From: Actinospineispora spinosispora DSM 44797 | Lineage (GTDB): Bacteria > Actinomycetota > Actinomycetes > Mycobacteriales > Pseudonocardiaceae | Reading direction: 5' to 3' | Assembly (NCBI RefSeq): GCF_000429025.1 | Contig: NZ_KE386833.1 | Span: 386,582 to 450,581, forward strand | Length of the DNA stretch: 64,000 nt | In this document: positions 25,375 to 33,900 of the stretch, piece by piece | How the letters are laid out: each line of letters starts with the position of its first letter | Numbering within the stretch: the stretch's first letter is position 1 | The notes under the pieces: model-generated | What the model saw: the letters and a program-made list of their open reading frames with translations, nothing else | Told to the model about the DNA's origin: nothing | The model's database searches: none | Position numbers and translations under genes: made by a program

Positions 25375-26762
25375 GCGAGCTGCGGCTGGGTGTGGACATC
25401 CGGGCCCGAGGTGCGACCGGGGTCCTGCTGGACGTCGACGACACGATCCTCGCCGAACTCACCGTTCCCGGCCCGGGCGCGCCGGCCGACCTGCTGCGCA
25501 CGGTCGTCGGCGACCTCGCCGACGATCGGCGCACCGCGATCGGCGCCGTTGTCATCGCCAGCTCCGTCCCCGCCGAGGGGCTCACCGTGCCGTCCGAGCT
25601 GTCCCGGGTGGGGGTGCTCCGGATCGGGGCGCCGGCCGCGACCTCGGTGCCGCCACTCACCGGCTGGCCGGCGGAGCTCACGGTGCCGGTCGGCGGCCCG
25701 GTGGCGATGATCAGGGGAGGGCATCGCTACGACGGCGAGGAGCTCGCGGCGCTCGATCTCGACGGGGTCGCCGAGTTCGGTCGTACCTGCCGGGGTGTCG
25801 TCGGCGCCGTCGCGGTGAGCGCGATCGACTCGCACGTCAACGCGCTGCACGAACAGCGGGCCGTGGCGCTGCTGAGCGACCTGCTGGGTCCTGGCGTACC
25901 GATCATCGCCGGCTACCGCGCCGGAGGTTCCGGGCTGCTGGAACGCGAGAACACCGCTGTGCTCGACGCCGCGCTGGCCACCCGGGCACGCCGGTTCGTC
26001 GAGGACTGTGGCGCGGGCCTCGCCGAGGCGGGGGTCGCCGGCGACCTGTATCTCACCGGCGGCGACGGCACGGTGGCACCGGCGTCGTGGGTCGCGGACC
26101 ATCCGCTGCACACGTTGGACGCTGTGCACGGCGCCGCGCGAGCCGGGGCCGCGCAGCTGACCGGACGACGCAGCCTGGTCGTCGTCGACGTCGACGAGGA
26201 GCGGGTGAGGATCAGCGCGCAGTCCGGCGGGCTGCCGGTAGAGACGGGAACACCGACCGTGATCCGGGGCGTCCGTCTCGGTACACGGCAGGTGCGCGGT
26301 GTGGAGGTGGACCACTCGGGCCCGTCGGCCCGACGTCCGGCGACGGTGCGCAGGGTGGCCCGGGCAGTGGAGCGTGTGCGGGCCGGCCTGCTCGAGGTGC
26401 CGCTGGTCATGGTCGGTACGCGAGCCGACACGGTCCCGGCGCCCACCGGGATGGAGGTGCTGCGGCCGGTTCACGCTGCCTGTGCGTCGGCGGTCGGGGC
26501 CGCGGGCGGTCAGGCGTCCGGGTCGGTCGATCGCCTGTTCTGGCTGGGCGGCGACGGCATGGCCGAGTGTGTCGAGGCGGCCCGTGTCGAGGCGAAGGAC
26601 GCGGCGATCCGTTCGGGGGCGGATCCCGCGCGGCTGACCGTCGGCGACGTGCGGGAGGCACTCATGACCTACGTCCCGGTCGGCTGCGTCCGGCTCCGGG
26701 TGACGGCGACCGGCCCGATCATGTCGGCCCCGGTGGGTCCGGTCGAGGAGGCGAGCCGGTGA
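25371..26762 (+). CDS. HyuA-like hydantoinase/oxoprolinase-family protein with degenerate N-terminal motif
   Basis: A 463-aa member of the actin-like-ATPase hydantoinase/oxoprolinase group. It shows the N-terminal domain layout (LGVDIRARGATGVLLDVDDTIL), a SHVNALHE segment, GYRAGGSGLLERENTAVLDAALA, and LYLTGGDGTVAP as in hyuA proteins. The usual GGTxTD phosphate-loop motif after GVD is replaced by RARGATG, and the protein is shorter than the normal 650-700 aa. It may have lost or changed ATP use. It pairs with the DUF917 gene as in other actinomycetes. The name is by homology only. Confidence 0.72.
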   Translation: MSELRLGVDIRARGATGVLLDVDDTILAELTVPGPGAPADLLRTVVGDLADDRRTAIGAVVIASSVPAEGLTVPSELSRVGVLRIGAPAATSVPPLTGWPAELTVPVGGPVAMIRGGHRYDGEELAALDLDGVAEFGRTCRGVVGAVAVSAIDSHVNALHEQRAVALLSDLLGPGVPIIAGYRAGGSGLLERENTAVLDAALATRARRFVEDCGAGLAEAGVAGDLYLTGGDGTVAPASWVADHPLHTLDAVHGAARAGAAQLTGRRSLVVVDVDEERVRISAQSGGLPVETGTPTVIRGVRLGTRQVRGVEVDHSGPSARRPATVRRVARAVERVRAGLLEVPLVMVGTRADTVPAPTGMEVLRPVHAACASAVGAAGGQASGSVDRLFWLGGDGMAECVEAARVEAKDAAIRSGADPARLTVGDVREALMTYVPVGCVRLRVTATGPIMSAPVGPVEEASR

Positions 26763-28360
26763 ACGGTCGGGCCGTCACTCTCGGCCAGCTGCTGGCCATG
26801 GGGCTGCTGCGGGAGCACGAGGTGCTAGGCGGTGCGGGCGGGCTGGACCGCCCGGTCCGCATGGTCGTCCCGGGCACGACGGTGCACGGCATCGGCGACC
26901 TCGCGCCGAACAGTGTGGTGGTGTTCGGTCCGGACCAGCTGGCCCTCGACGAGCTCGGCACCGATCTGGCGCTTCGCCTGGCACGCAGCGCCGGGCTGTC
27001 CGGCATCATCGCGCACCGGCCGTCCGGCAAGGTACCGCTGGTCACCCGCAGGCTCGCGGACAAGCTGAACCTGCCGCTCGTCGGTGTCGACGAGGTGGCG
27101 CCCGCCGCGGTCGCGGCCACGTTCGACCCGTACGTCCGTGCACCCGAGATCGCCGGCCTGCGCATCCTGGGGACCACTGCTCAGCGGTTCCAGACCCCGC
27201 CGACCAGCGCGAACGAGCTCACCAGGACGTTGAGTCAGACCCTGGGCGGCCCGGTGACACTCGTCGACGGCCGCGCCGGGTTCGTCGCGGGGGACAGCGA
27301 GCTGCACCGGCTGCTGGCCGAGCCGGAGATCCGTGCCCGGCTCGGCGGTTCGCAAGCCGGCGCGAGCACCGTCTCGCTGGGCGAGGCGGACGCGCTCCTG
27401 CTGCATCCGGTCCGCCTGGAACGTGCGGGGCAGGCGAACTTCTGGCTGGTCGCCCGCCTGCACACCGCGACCGGGGCGCTACTGGAACCGCTACGTCAGT
27501 CGCTGGCGATCGCGGCGCTGTCCTTCGCGGTCTACGTCGCGGGCAACACGGCGGCATTGGAACGGGAGAGCCGCGCGCGCTCACTGTTGCTGGGAGAGGT
27601 GCTGGACCAGACCGAGGCGCCGTCGCCGAGAGCCGTGGAACGTGCGGCGGCTCTGGGCTGGCGGTTGGCGGGCTGGCACACCGCCGTCCAGATCGCGGTC
27701 AAGGAGTCCGGTGGGACGGCGAGACCGGGGGAGCTGATGGCCGAGCTCGAGGAGGAGCTGACCCGGGGCGGACTGACCGCGGCGCTCGTCGAGCGGCCGG
27801 ACGGGTGGGCGTTCTGGACCACCGCCCAGTCCGAGCCGGACTCGGTGGATCCCCGGCCGCTCCTCGAGTCGGTGCGCTCGGCCCTGCTGGCGGTGGTGCG
27901 CGAGCACGCCGGACTGTCGCTGTGTGCGGGGATCGGCGGAGCGTGGGCGGGTACGTCGGGTATCCAACGATCGCTCGACGAGGCTCGGAGGGCATGCCTG
28001 CTGGCCATGACCGAGCACGGTGTCGCGCCGGTCGAGCACGTCGACGCGGTGAGTATGAAGCGCCTGCTGGTCGGCTGGTACGCCTCGGGCTCGCTGCGTT
28101 CGGTGGCCGCCGAGATCGTGACCCCGCTGCTCGAAGCGGACCCCTCCGGCGAGCTGGTCCGGACGTTGAGGCGTTACCTGGACCAGGAGTCGTCGGTGAC
28201 CGAGACGGCCGCCCTGCTCGGAATCCACCGCAACACGGTCATGCAGCGCATGGAGCGGATTCGGACGTTGCTGCCGGTCAGCCTGGACGATCCCGACGAC
28301 CGCATCGTGGTCCATCTGGCGACACGTGCGGTGGGCATCGACTGGGACGAGCACTCTTGA
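26759..28360 (+). CDS. PucR-family transcriptional regulator (operon-embedded)
   Basis: A 533-aa regulator with an N-terminal PucR-like domain (VTLGQLLAMGLLREHEVLGG), a central GGDEF-like/CdaR region and the C-terminal PucR HTH (SVTETAALLGIHRNTVMQRMERI). The GTG overlaps the stop of the HyuA-like gene, making it the last member of the operon. PucR-type proteins regulate catabolic genes for purines, amino acids or related N-compounds in response to the substrate. It probably autoregulates the operon. Confidence 0.87.
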   Translation: MNGRAVTLGQLLAMGLLREHEVLGGAGGLDRPVRMVVPGTTVHGIGDLAPNSVVVFGPDQLALDELGTDLALRLARSAGLSGIIAHRPSGKVPLVTRRLADKLNLPLVGVDEVAPAAVAATFDPYVRAPEIAGLRILGTTAQRFQTPPTSANELTRTLSQTLGGPVTLVDGRAGFVAGDSELHRLLAEPEIRARLGGSQAGASTVSLGEADALLLHPVRLERAGQANFWLVARLHTATGALLEPLRQSLAIAALSFAVYVAGNTAALERESRARSLLLGEVLDQTEAPSPRAVERAAALGWRLAGWHTAVQIAVKESGGTARPGELMAELEEELTRGGLTAALVERPDGWAFWTTAQSEPDSVDPRPLLESVRSALLAVVREHAGLSLCAGIGGAWAGTSGIQRSLDEARRACLLAMTEHGVAPVEHVDAVSMKRLLVGWYASGSLRSVAAEIVTPLLEADPSGELVRTLRRYLDQESSVTETAALLGIHRNTVMQRMERIRTLLPVSLDDPDDRIVVHLATRAVGIDWDEHS

Positions 28361-28489
28361 TCCACCGTTGTGTGCAGAACGCCCACTCGGTAGGCGAATG
28401 CAGGGCGTAATGCCCACTGACTCATCGTGGTCGGGTTCGTAGTCTTCCGCACAAAGCTCCAGCTGGGCGGTAAGGCGGAGGGTGGTCCC

Positions 28490-30139
28490 ATGTCGCTGGT
28501 GGACGAGCGGACTCGGCACGTCGACGAGCAGGTGACCTCGCTGCTCATCGCCGAACCCGCGCGGTTGCGGGATCTGCTGAGCGGCTCCGGGCGTCGCGGC
28601 TTCCACTTCGCGGCCGCTCCGAGGGGCTTGGACCGTGAGGTGCGTGGGGTGACGATCTGGGATCCGCTCACGCCCGACCCGCTGCGCACCGGGGACCTGG
28701 TATTGGCGACGACCCCGGGCATGTCTCCCGAGATGGTGGGACGCGTGCTCGGCGAGGCGGAGAGCGCGGGCGCCTCGGGAGTACTCGTGAAAGGTATCGA
28801 GGACCTGGCGGCCGCGCGTGCGGTGGCGGAGCGTGCGGGTGTCGCGCTTGTGGTGGCTGACGACGAGCTGTGCTGGGACGACATCTGTCTGATGGCGCGC
28901 TCGGTGATCCCCGCGGCGCGAGCGGGACGGTCCGCCGGAGCGGGGTGGTCGGGTGGGCTGTTCGAGCTCGCGGAGACCGCTGCCGCACTGCTGTGCGCGC
29001 CGGTCGAGATCGCCGACGCCGAGCTGCGCGTGCTCGCGTTCGCCAACCTCGACCACCCCGTCGACCGGCTGCGCACCGAGTCGATCATGTCCAGGCGGAC
29101 GCCCGAGTACGCGCGGGCTTGGCTCGCGGCCTCCGGCGTGCTGGGCAGGCTCCGCTACGGCAGGCGCCCGGAGCTGGTGTCGCTGCCGGATACCGCTCCT
29201 CGGCTGGTCGCGCCGGTCGTCGTCCGGGACGCGGTGGTGGGCTACGTCAGCGTCGCACAGGCAGACAGGCCGCTGGGCAGCGCGGACCTGCCCGTGGTCG
29301 TGGACCTCGCCCACGCCGTCGCGAGCCGGATGATGAACGCGCCGGAGCCCGGACGCCACGAGGATCTCGTGCTCGGCGACCTGTTCAGGGGCGTCCTGCT
29401 CGGGCGTGGAGCGCTCGACGTGCTCGTCGAGCGCCTGGCGGAGCGCACGCGCGGCACGGTCGTCGGTGACTGGTGTGTGGCGGGCTTCGCCCCACGTTCA
29501 CGGCGCGAGGTGCTCGACCAAAATGACTCCGTGGTGGCCTCGTGCGCCCGGCTGCTGTGCGGCGGGGCAACCGCGACGGTGCTGGACGGCCGCGTCATGG
29601 TATTGCTGCCGTACACCGGAACGGCCGAGGTCGGCAGGCTCGTCGAGCTGTTGCGCTCGCGGTACTCGGCGCAGCTGGGGACGCAGCTGGTGGCGTGCAT
29701 CGGAGAACCGTTCAGGACTCTCCGGGAGCCGATGACCCTGGTGCGCAGGATGAGCAGGGGACTTGCGGTCCTGGGCGCCGGGAGCGGGGTGGAGGTGTCG
29801 ACGCTCGCCGAGCTGAGGCCTCGGATGCTGATCGCGGAGCTCGGTGAGGTGGCGCTGCACTATCCGAGCCTGGTTCGCGGCGTGCTCGACGTGCTGCGGG
29901 ACACGGACTCCGTGCGCAACCGCGAGTACCTGGACTCGCTGCTCGGTTACTTCGACGCGGGATGCGACGTGAGCGAGGCGGCGAAGCGGCTGGGGATCCA
30001 TCGCAATACGCTGTACTACCGCTTGCGGCGGGTCGAGACCCTGTGCGGGTTCGAGCTGGACAATCCGATGGACAGATTCACGGTCGAACTGCAAGTGCGT
30101 GTGCATTTCATAACAGCTACTCGCGCACAGTTACTTTGA
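28490..30139 (+). CDS. PucR-family transcriptional regulator
   Basis: A 549-aa paralog of the preceding regulator, with an N-terminal PucR sensor domain (LRDLLSGSGRRGFHFAAAPRGLDREVRG region), a middle domain and the C-terminal HTH (CDVSEAAKRLGIHRNTLYYRLRRV). The start was placed at 28490, preceded by GGAGGGTGG; an upstream Met at 28427 lacks a site. A gap of about 130 bp separates it from the operon, so it may have its own promoter. Two tandem PucR genes suggest dual control of the island, or different ligands. Confidence 0.87.
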   Translation: MSLVDERTRHVDEQVTSLLIAEPARLRDLLSGSGRRGFHFAAAPRGLDREVRGVTIWDPLTPDPLRTGDLVLATTPGMSPEMVGRVLGEAESAGASGVLVKGIEDLAAARAVAERAGVALVVADDELCWDDICLMARSVIPAARAGRSAGAGWSGGLFELAETAAALLCAPVEIADAELRVLAFANLDHPVDRLRTESIMSRRTPEYARAWLAASGVLGRLRYGRRPELVSLPDTAPRLVAPVVVRDAVVGYVSVAQADRPLGSADLPVVVDLAHAVASRMMNAPEPGRHEDLVLGDLFRGVLLGRGALDVLVERLAERTRGTVVGDWCVAGFAPRSRREVLDQNDSVVASCARLLCGGATATVLDGRVMVLLPYTGTAEVGRLVELLRSRYSAQLGTQLVACIGEPFRTLREPMTLVRRMSRGLAVLGAGSGVEVSTLAELRPRMLIAELGEVALHYPSLVRGVLDVLRDTDSVRNREYLDSLLGYFDAGCDVSEAAKRLGIHRNTLYYRLRRVETLCGFELDNPMDRFTVELQVRVHFITATRAQLL

Positions 30140-30380
30140 TCTTCACTTCTGTCGCATCCACCACGTGAGTGATATGGCTGTACGCCTACACGGTTGATCG
30201 ATTTCATACGTAAGAGTGGCATAATTAAGCTGTAAACTACTTTTGGGTGTACCCTTTGGCGGCTCCCACTGCTCCACTAAGGTCACTCTTATAGACAGAG
30301 ATATATCGGGTCTTGGAGAGTGATGCGCTCGCGGGCCGTACGCCCCGGGTCACTGACAACGAAGAACCGGGGGGTTCCTT

Positions 30381-31337
30381 GTGTCCCACAGCAACACCGT
30401 GCGGCTCCCGATGGTAGAGGAGTCGGCGGAGTCGGCCCAGGGTAATACGTTTGACCTGGTCAGGCGTGGCTATGACCGGCGGCAGGTGGACGACCACCTC
30501 GCGGCGCTGGCCACCCAGGTCGCGGAGCTGAAGGTCGCGCACCAGCGGGAGAGCCGCAGGGCGGAGCGCGCCGAGGGCGAGCTGCAGAACGCGCGCGTGC
30601 AGATCGAGCAGCAGGCCGCGACGGCCGCCGAGTCCAGTGAGAGCGGCACGGCCCAGGGCTTCGGCTACCGGGTCGAGAAGCTGTTGCGGACCGCCGAGAA
30701 CGAGGCGTCCGAGGTTCGCTCCAGCGCGGCGCGTGAGGCGACCGCGTTGCTCGAACGGGCCCGTGAAGAGGCCGAGAAGCACCGCCACGAGGTCGAGCAG
30801 TCGCTCATCACCCGCACCTCCGCGCTCGATCAGGAGGCGGCGCAGCGCAAGGTGGAGCTGGACGAGCGCGAACGCCAGATCGCGGAACAGACCTCGGCGG
30901 CTCGTGAAGAGGTCGACCGGATGTTCGCCGAGGTGCACCGCCAGTCCGAGCAGCAACGCCTCGAGGCTCAGGCGCGCATCGAGCAGGAACGCGCGTCGGC
31001 CGAGAAGTCCATCCGCGAACGGCACCTGGCCGCCGAGCAGGAGCTGGGCCGGTTGCGCGGGCTGCACGAAGAGGTGCGCGGTCAGCTGGCCCGGTTGCTC
31101 GACTCGCTGGCGACCGAGTTCGGTGGCACACAGCCGCACATCCCACAGCCGCAGCAGCGCTCCCGTCCCGCGCAGCAGTCGCACCGCCCGAGGCCCCAGC
31201 CGCACCCCAGGCAGCAGCGCCCCGCTCCGCCCGCCGCGGCGGCGCCCCGGCCGGTGGAGGAGTCCGCCCCGGTGGCCGTCACGGGCACCACCCCGGTCGA
31301 CACGGTGGAGACCCAAGCGGTCCGCACCGAGGCCTGA
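30381..31337 (+). CDS. FilP/DivIVA-like coiled-coil protein (paralog A)
   Basis: A 318-aa protein. A DivIVA-type N-terminal motif, FDLVRRGYDRRQVDDHLAAL (residues 24-43), is followed by about 200 residues of charged coiled coil rich in E, R, Q and A, then a Pro/Gln/His-rich tail. Such 'cellulose-binding'/FilP-type proteins form cytoskeletal or polar scaffolds in actinomycetes. The GTG start lies in a leader, GAAGAACCGGGG.G.TTCCTTGTGTCCCA, that is nearly repeated before the paralog at 56046. It converges on the IniB-like gene across a very strong hairpin. Confidence 0.82.
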   Translation: MSHSNTVRLPMVEESAESAQGNTFDLVRRGYDRRQVDDHLAALATQVAELKVAHQRESRRAERAEGELQNARVQIEQQAATAAESSESGTAQGFGYRVEKLLRTAENEASEVRSSAAREATALLERAREEAEKHRHEVEQSLITRTSALDQEAAQRKVELDERERQIAEQTSAAREEVDRMFAEVHRQSEQQRLEAQARIEQERASAEKSIRERHLAAEQELGRLRGLHEEVRGQLARLLDSLATEFGGTQPHIPQPQQRSRPAQQSHRPRPQPHPRQQRPAPPAAAAPRPVEESAPVAVTGTTPVDTVETQAVRTEA

Positions 31338-31353
31338 CCCGCTCGCGCCCCAC

Positions 31354-31413
31354 GATCACCACCGCCTCAGGGCTGATCTCCGACGGAGAATCAGCCCTGA
31401 GGCGGTGGTGATC
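31354..31413. terminator. Strong bidirectional hairpin terminator
   Basis: Arms 31354-31377 and 31390-31413 are perfectly complementary over 24 bp. The 12 nt between them contain CTCCG-A-CGGAG, so almost the whole element can pair. It separates the convergent FilP-like and IniB-like genes. A short T-containing tract (ATCTTTGTT) follows on the plus strand. Confidence 0.88.
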
Positions 31414-31426
31414 TTTGTTCGGGGTG

Positions 31427-32245
31427 TCAGACGTGCGAGCTGTAGTCGTGGCTGTCCTGCAGGTCCGCGCTGTTGTGCGAGTTGTACGCGTCGTGGTTGT
31501 CGGTGTGCGACGAGTCCTCGTAGTTGCTGTGCTCGCTGTTGTCCGACTCGTGCTGGTCCGCGTAGGTGTCCGAGTAACCGCCCGCGCCCGCCGCGTTGAC
31601 CGAGGTGTCGCCGGAACCGGAGTTGTGCGCCACGGTGTGGGTGTCATTGTCGGTGGCGTGGCCGTCCGCGTCACCGTTGCCGGTCAACGAGCTTCCGTCA
31701 CCGAAGCGGGAGTGGTCGATGTCGGTGCTGCTCGCGTCGCCCGAGCCGAACGCGGTGTTGTTGCCGTCGCCGGTCTCGGCGTTGTTGTCGTCGCCGACCA
31801 CGTTGCCGCTGCCGGGGGTGATCGTGCTGTCCCGGATGTCGCCGGCCGATGCCACCGCGCCGTCACCGGACGCGACCACCGGGTCGTTGTCGATGTGCTG
31901 GTCGAAGTCGCCACCGCCGGTGTCGATGTCCTGGTGGATCGACTGGTCGATGTTGGTCTCGTGCTTCTCGACCGTCGTGTAGTTGTTCGTGATGTAGCGG
32001 TTGAGGTAGTGCGGCGCGGCTTCGCCGTGATGGTGCCTCGGCGGCGGGGAGTGGTCCGAGTGGTCGGAATGCGCGGGCTGGCTGTCGGCGGCGACGCACA
32101 GGACGTCATGCATGTCGGCGGCCGAGACGTTCTCGAAACCGTGGTCGGACGCGTACTTGTCGGGGTCGGCCCGGAACGCTTCGCGCGCGTCTGGATCGTT
32201 GAACAGTGCCAGAATCCAGTCGAGCAGCGAGGTCGAGGTCGTCAT
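31427..32245 (-). CDS. IniB N-terminal domain protein with Asp/Asn/His/Gly-rich repeats
   Basis: A 272-aa protein. Residues 1-55 (LLDWILALFNDPDAREAF, SDHGFENVSAADMHDVLCV) match the N-terminal domain of mycobacterial IniB. A His/Pro-rich linker follows, then about 190 residues of very low-complexity N/D/G/S/H sequence with recurring GDGNNT, TDNDTHT and SD(N/H)SEHS-type blocks, ending in Val. No signal peptide is evident. In mycobacteria iniBAC is induced by cell-wall stress, but no dynamin-like iniA or iniC is adjacent here. Its function in this setting is unknown. Confidence 0.75.
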   Translation of the reverse strand: MTTSTSLLDWILALFNDPDAREAFRADPDKYASDHGFENVSAADMHDVLCVAADSQPAHSDHSDHSPPPRHHHGEAAPHYLNRYITNNYTTVEKHETNIDQSIHQDIDTGGGDFDQHIDNDPVVASGDGAVASAGDIRDSTITPGSGNVVGDDNNAETGDGNNTAFGSGDASSTDIDHSRFGDGSSLTGNGDADGHATDNDTHTVAHNSGSGDTSVNAAGAGGYSDTYADQHESDNSEHSNYEDSSHTDNHDAYNSHNSADLQDSHDYSSHV

Positions 32246-32407
32246 CTACGATCATCTCCTGGTGGGGAGCCAGTCTCACATGTGACCAGCGTTAGAGCTG
32301 TGCACACGCTATGTGACCAGCTCACTCACAAGATCGAGAAACAGCCGACCAGGTGACGCCCGACCAGGTTGTTTGCAGCGGAAACAATCTTTCGGGTGGT
32401 TGCGAAC

Positions 32408-32794
32408 TCAGCTCTCGGATGCCAAGCACAGGCAGAAGGGGTGCCCGACCGGATCGAGATAGACCCGGAACGTCGTGCCCGGTTGGACCTCCGCCTTGCG
32501 CGCGCCGAGCGCCAGGACCTGCGCCTCGCCGGCGTCGAGGTCGGGGACGTCGAAATCCAGATGCGCCTGCTGCGGATGTTGCTGGCCGGGCCACTCCGGC
32601 GGCCGATAGTCGGCCACGCGCTGGAAGGCGATGGTGACGGCCCCGTCGGCGACGAGCTCGACCCAGTCGTCGTCCTCGCCGTCCTGAGCCTGGGGACGTA
32701 CCGGCCAGTCGGTCAGCCGGGAGTAGAACTCGGCCAGCGCGTGCGGATCGGGACAGTCCAGGGCGGCGACGGTGAACCGGGCGATCGGCGGCAT
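32408..32794 (-). CDS. VOC-superfamily (glyoxalase-like) protein
   Basis: A 128-aa two-beta-alpha-beta-beta-beta-module protein with RFTVAALDCPDPHALAEFYSRLTDWPV at its start and FRVYLDPVGHPFCLCLA at its end, typical of actinomycete VOC proteins of unknown substrate. The start at MPPIARFT lies 2 nt after the stop of the STAS gene, so the two are translationally coupled. The long in-frame upstream extension overlaps the STAS gene and is rejected. Confidence 0.83.
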   Translation of the reverse strand: MPPIARFTVAALDCPDPHALAEFYSRLTDWPVRPQAQDGEDDDWVELVADGAVTIAFQRVADYRPPEWPGQQHPQQAHLDFDVPDLDAGEAQVLALGARKAEVQPGTTFRVYLDPVGHPFCLCLASES

Positions 32795-32796
32795 CG

Positions 32797-33198
32797 TCAG
32801 CTGAAGGTGAGCGGCGCGGTCGTCCGGCTGAGCGCGTGCGGAAGGTCGTCGAAGCAGGGCAGCTTCTCGTGCGGCGCGCACAGCCGCAGCACTTTCGCCG
32901 CGGGGCTGCGGCCACCGATCAGCGCGAGCTTGGAGCCGTCCGTGCACGTGCTGGCGAGGTCGTGCAGGCAGCTGACACCTGCCGCACCGAAGAACGTCAC
33001 CTGGGTGAGATCGATGAGTAGGTAGTGCGGCGCCCGGCTGAGCGCGGCACGCAGCTGCAGCTGGAAGTCAGGTGCCGTGGCGATGTCGATCTCGCCCACA
33101 GCGGTGCACACCTCGGTGGAAGGCCGGGGTGAGTGCAAGGTGACCGTCAACATGGAGATACCACCGGGGTCCGGGTAGCGCACGTCGCGTAGTGCCAT
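32797..33198 (-). CDS. STAS-domain anti-sigma-factor antagonist
   Basis: A 133-aa STAS protein: a VCTAVGEIDIATAPDF strand-helix start, LLIDLTQVTFFGAAGVSCLHDL with the usual phosphoserine position replaced (FFGAAG rather than FxDSSG), and a C-terminal helix. Loss of the phosphorylatable serine means the switch may not be controlled by a partner kinase in the normal way. AGGAGG lies 9 nt before the ATG at 33198; an internal Met at 33153 is possible. It is cotranscribed with the VOC gene, and no anti-sigma kinase or sigma factor is nearby. Confidence 0.8.
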   Translation of the reverse strand: MALRDVRYPDPGGISMLTVTLHSPRPSTEVCTAVGEIDIATAPDFQLQLRAALSRAPHYLLIDLTQVTFFGAAGVSCLHDLASTCTDGSKLALIGGRSPAAKVLRLCAPHEKLPCFDDLPHALSRTTAPLTFS

Positions 33199-33404
33199 AC
33201 GCCGACGCCTCCTACAGTCCCGCCGGGACAGTGACGAGCCAACATGGGCGCGCGGCTGTTGCCCGGCATGGCCGGGTGGATGTGAAAGCTGATGACACTG
33301 ACGTTACGGGAGAACCGAGCGGAGTCAAGTGGCCGTCACGGTTTGCTCCGTCTCAACTCGGTGTCGGCACCGTGATGTGACGGAGTGGGATCGGTCGTCG
33401 CAGG

Positions 33405-33746
33405 TCAGTCCGATTTCGGGGTGTTGGTGATGCTGCGGCCGTTGTGGGTGGAGGTGCCGTTGGCCCCATCGGCCCCCTTGCTCGAGTGCCCACCCTTGGC
33501 GTTCGACTGCGCGCTCTTGGACTTCGGGTTCTCGGTGCACTGCAGCGGGTTGGCGAGCTCGAGGTTCGGCTTCTCGTTGCAGTGCGCCGTGGCGGTACCG
33601 GCCTTGCCGTCCGCTCCGCGGTGGCTCGATCCGCCGCTGCTGTCGTCATCGTCGCTGGCATACGCCATGCCGCTGAACAGGACGGCGGACAGCATGACTG
33701 TCGCGGTGAGTGTCGTGGCGAAGCCGGTCTTGCTGATGCGGCTCAT
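33405..33746 (-). CDS. Small secreted low-complexity protein with two cysteines
   Basis: A 113-aa protein with a signal peptide (hydrophobic LTATVMLSAVLFSGMAYA, cleavage after A30), then a DDDD-start mature part with Ser/Gly/Lys/Ala-rich blocks (HRGADGKAG, HSSKGADGANG) flanking C56 and C70. GAGGGG precedes the second of two nearby ATGs by 6 nt, so that start was taken. No family is recognised. It resembles, in style only, the secreted proteins at 14417 and 41470. Confidence 0.7.
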   Translation of the reverse strand: MSRISKTGFATTLTATVMLSAVLFSGMAYASDDDDSSGGSSHRGADGKAGTATAHCNEKPNLELANPLQCTENPKSKSAQSNAKGGHSSKGADGANGTSTHNGRSITNTPKSD

Positions 33747-33900
33747 GTGCATCCCCTCGAGAGGCCGTGCTCGGTAGCTGCCTGTCTCCGTGCGGTCACT
33801 AGCTGTACTCGGACCCCTGTGAGCTGTCCATGCGGCCGGGCCCCGTTCATCCGACCGTCCGGCAACACCACGCGATGGGGTAGATGTGACGAGTGGGAGG

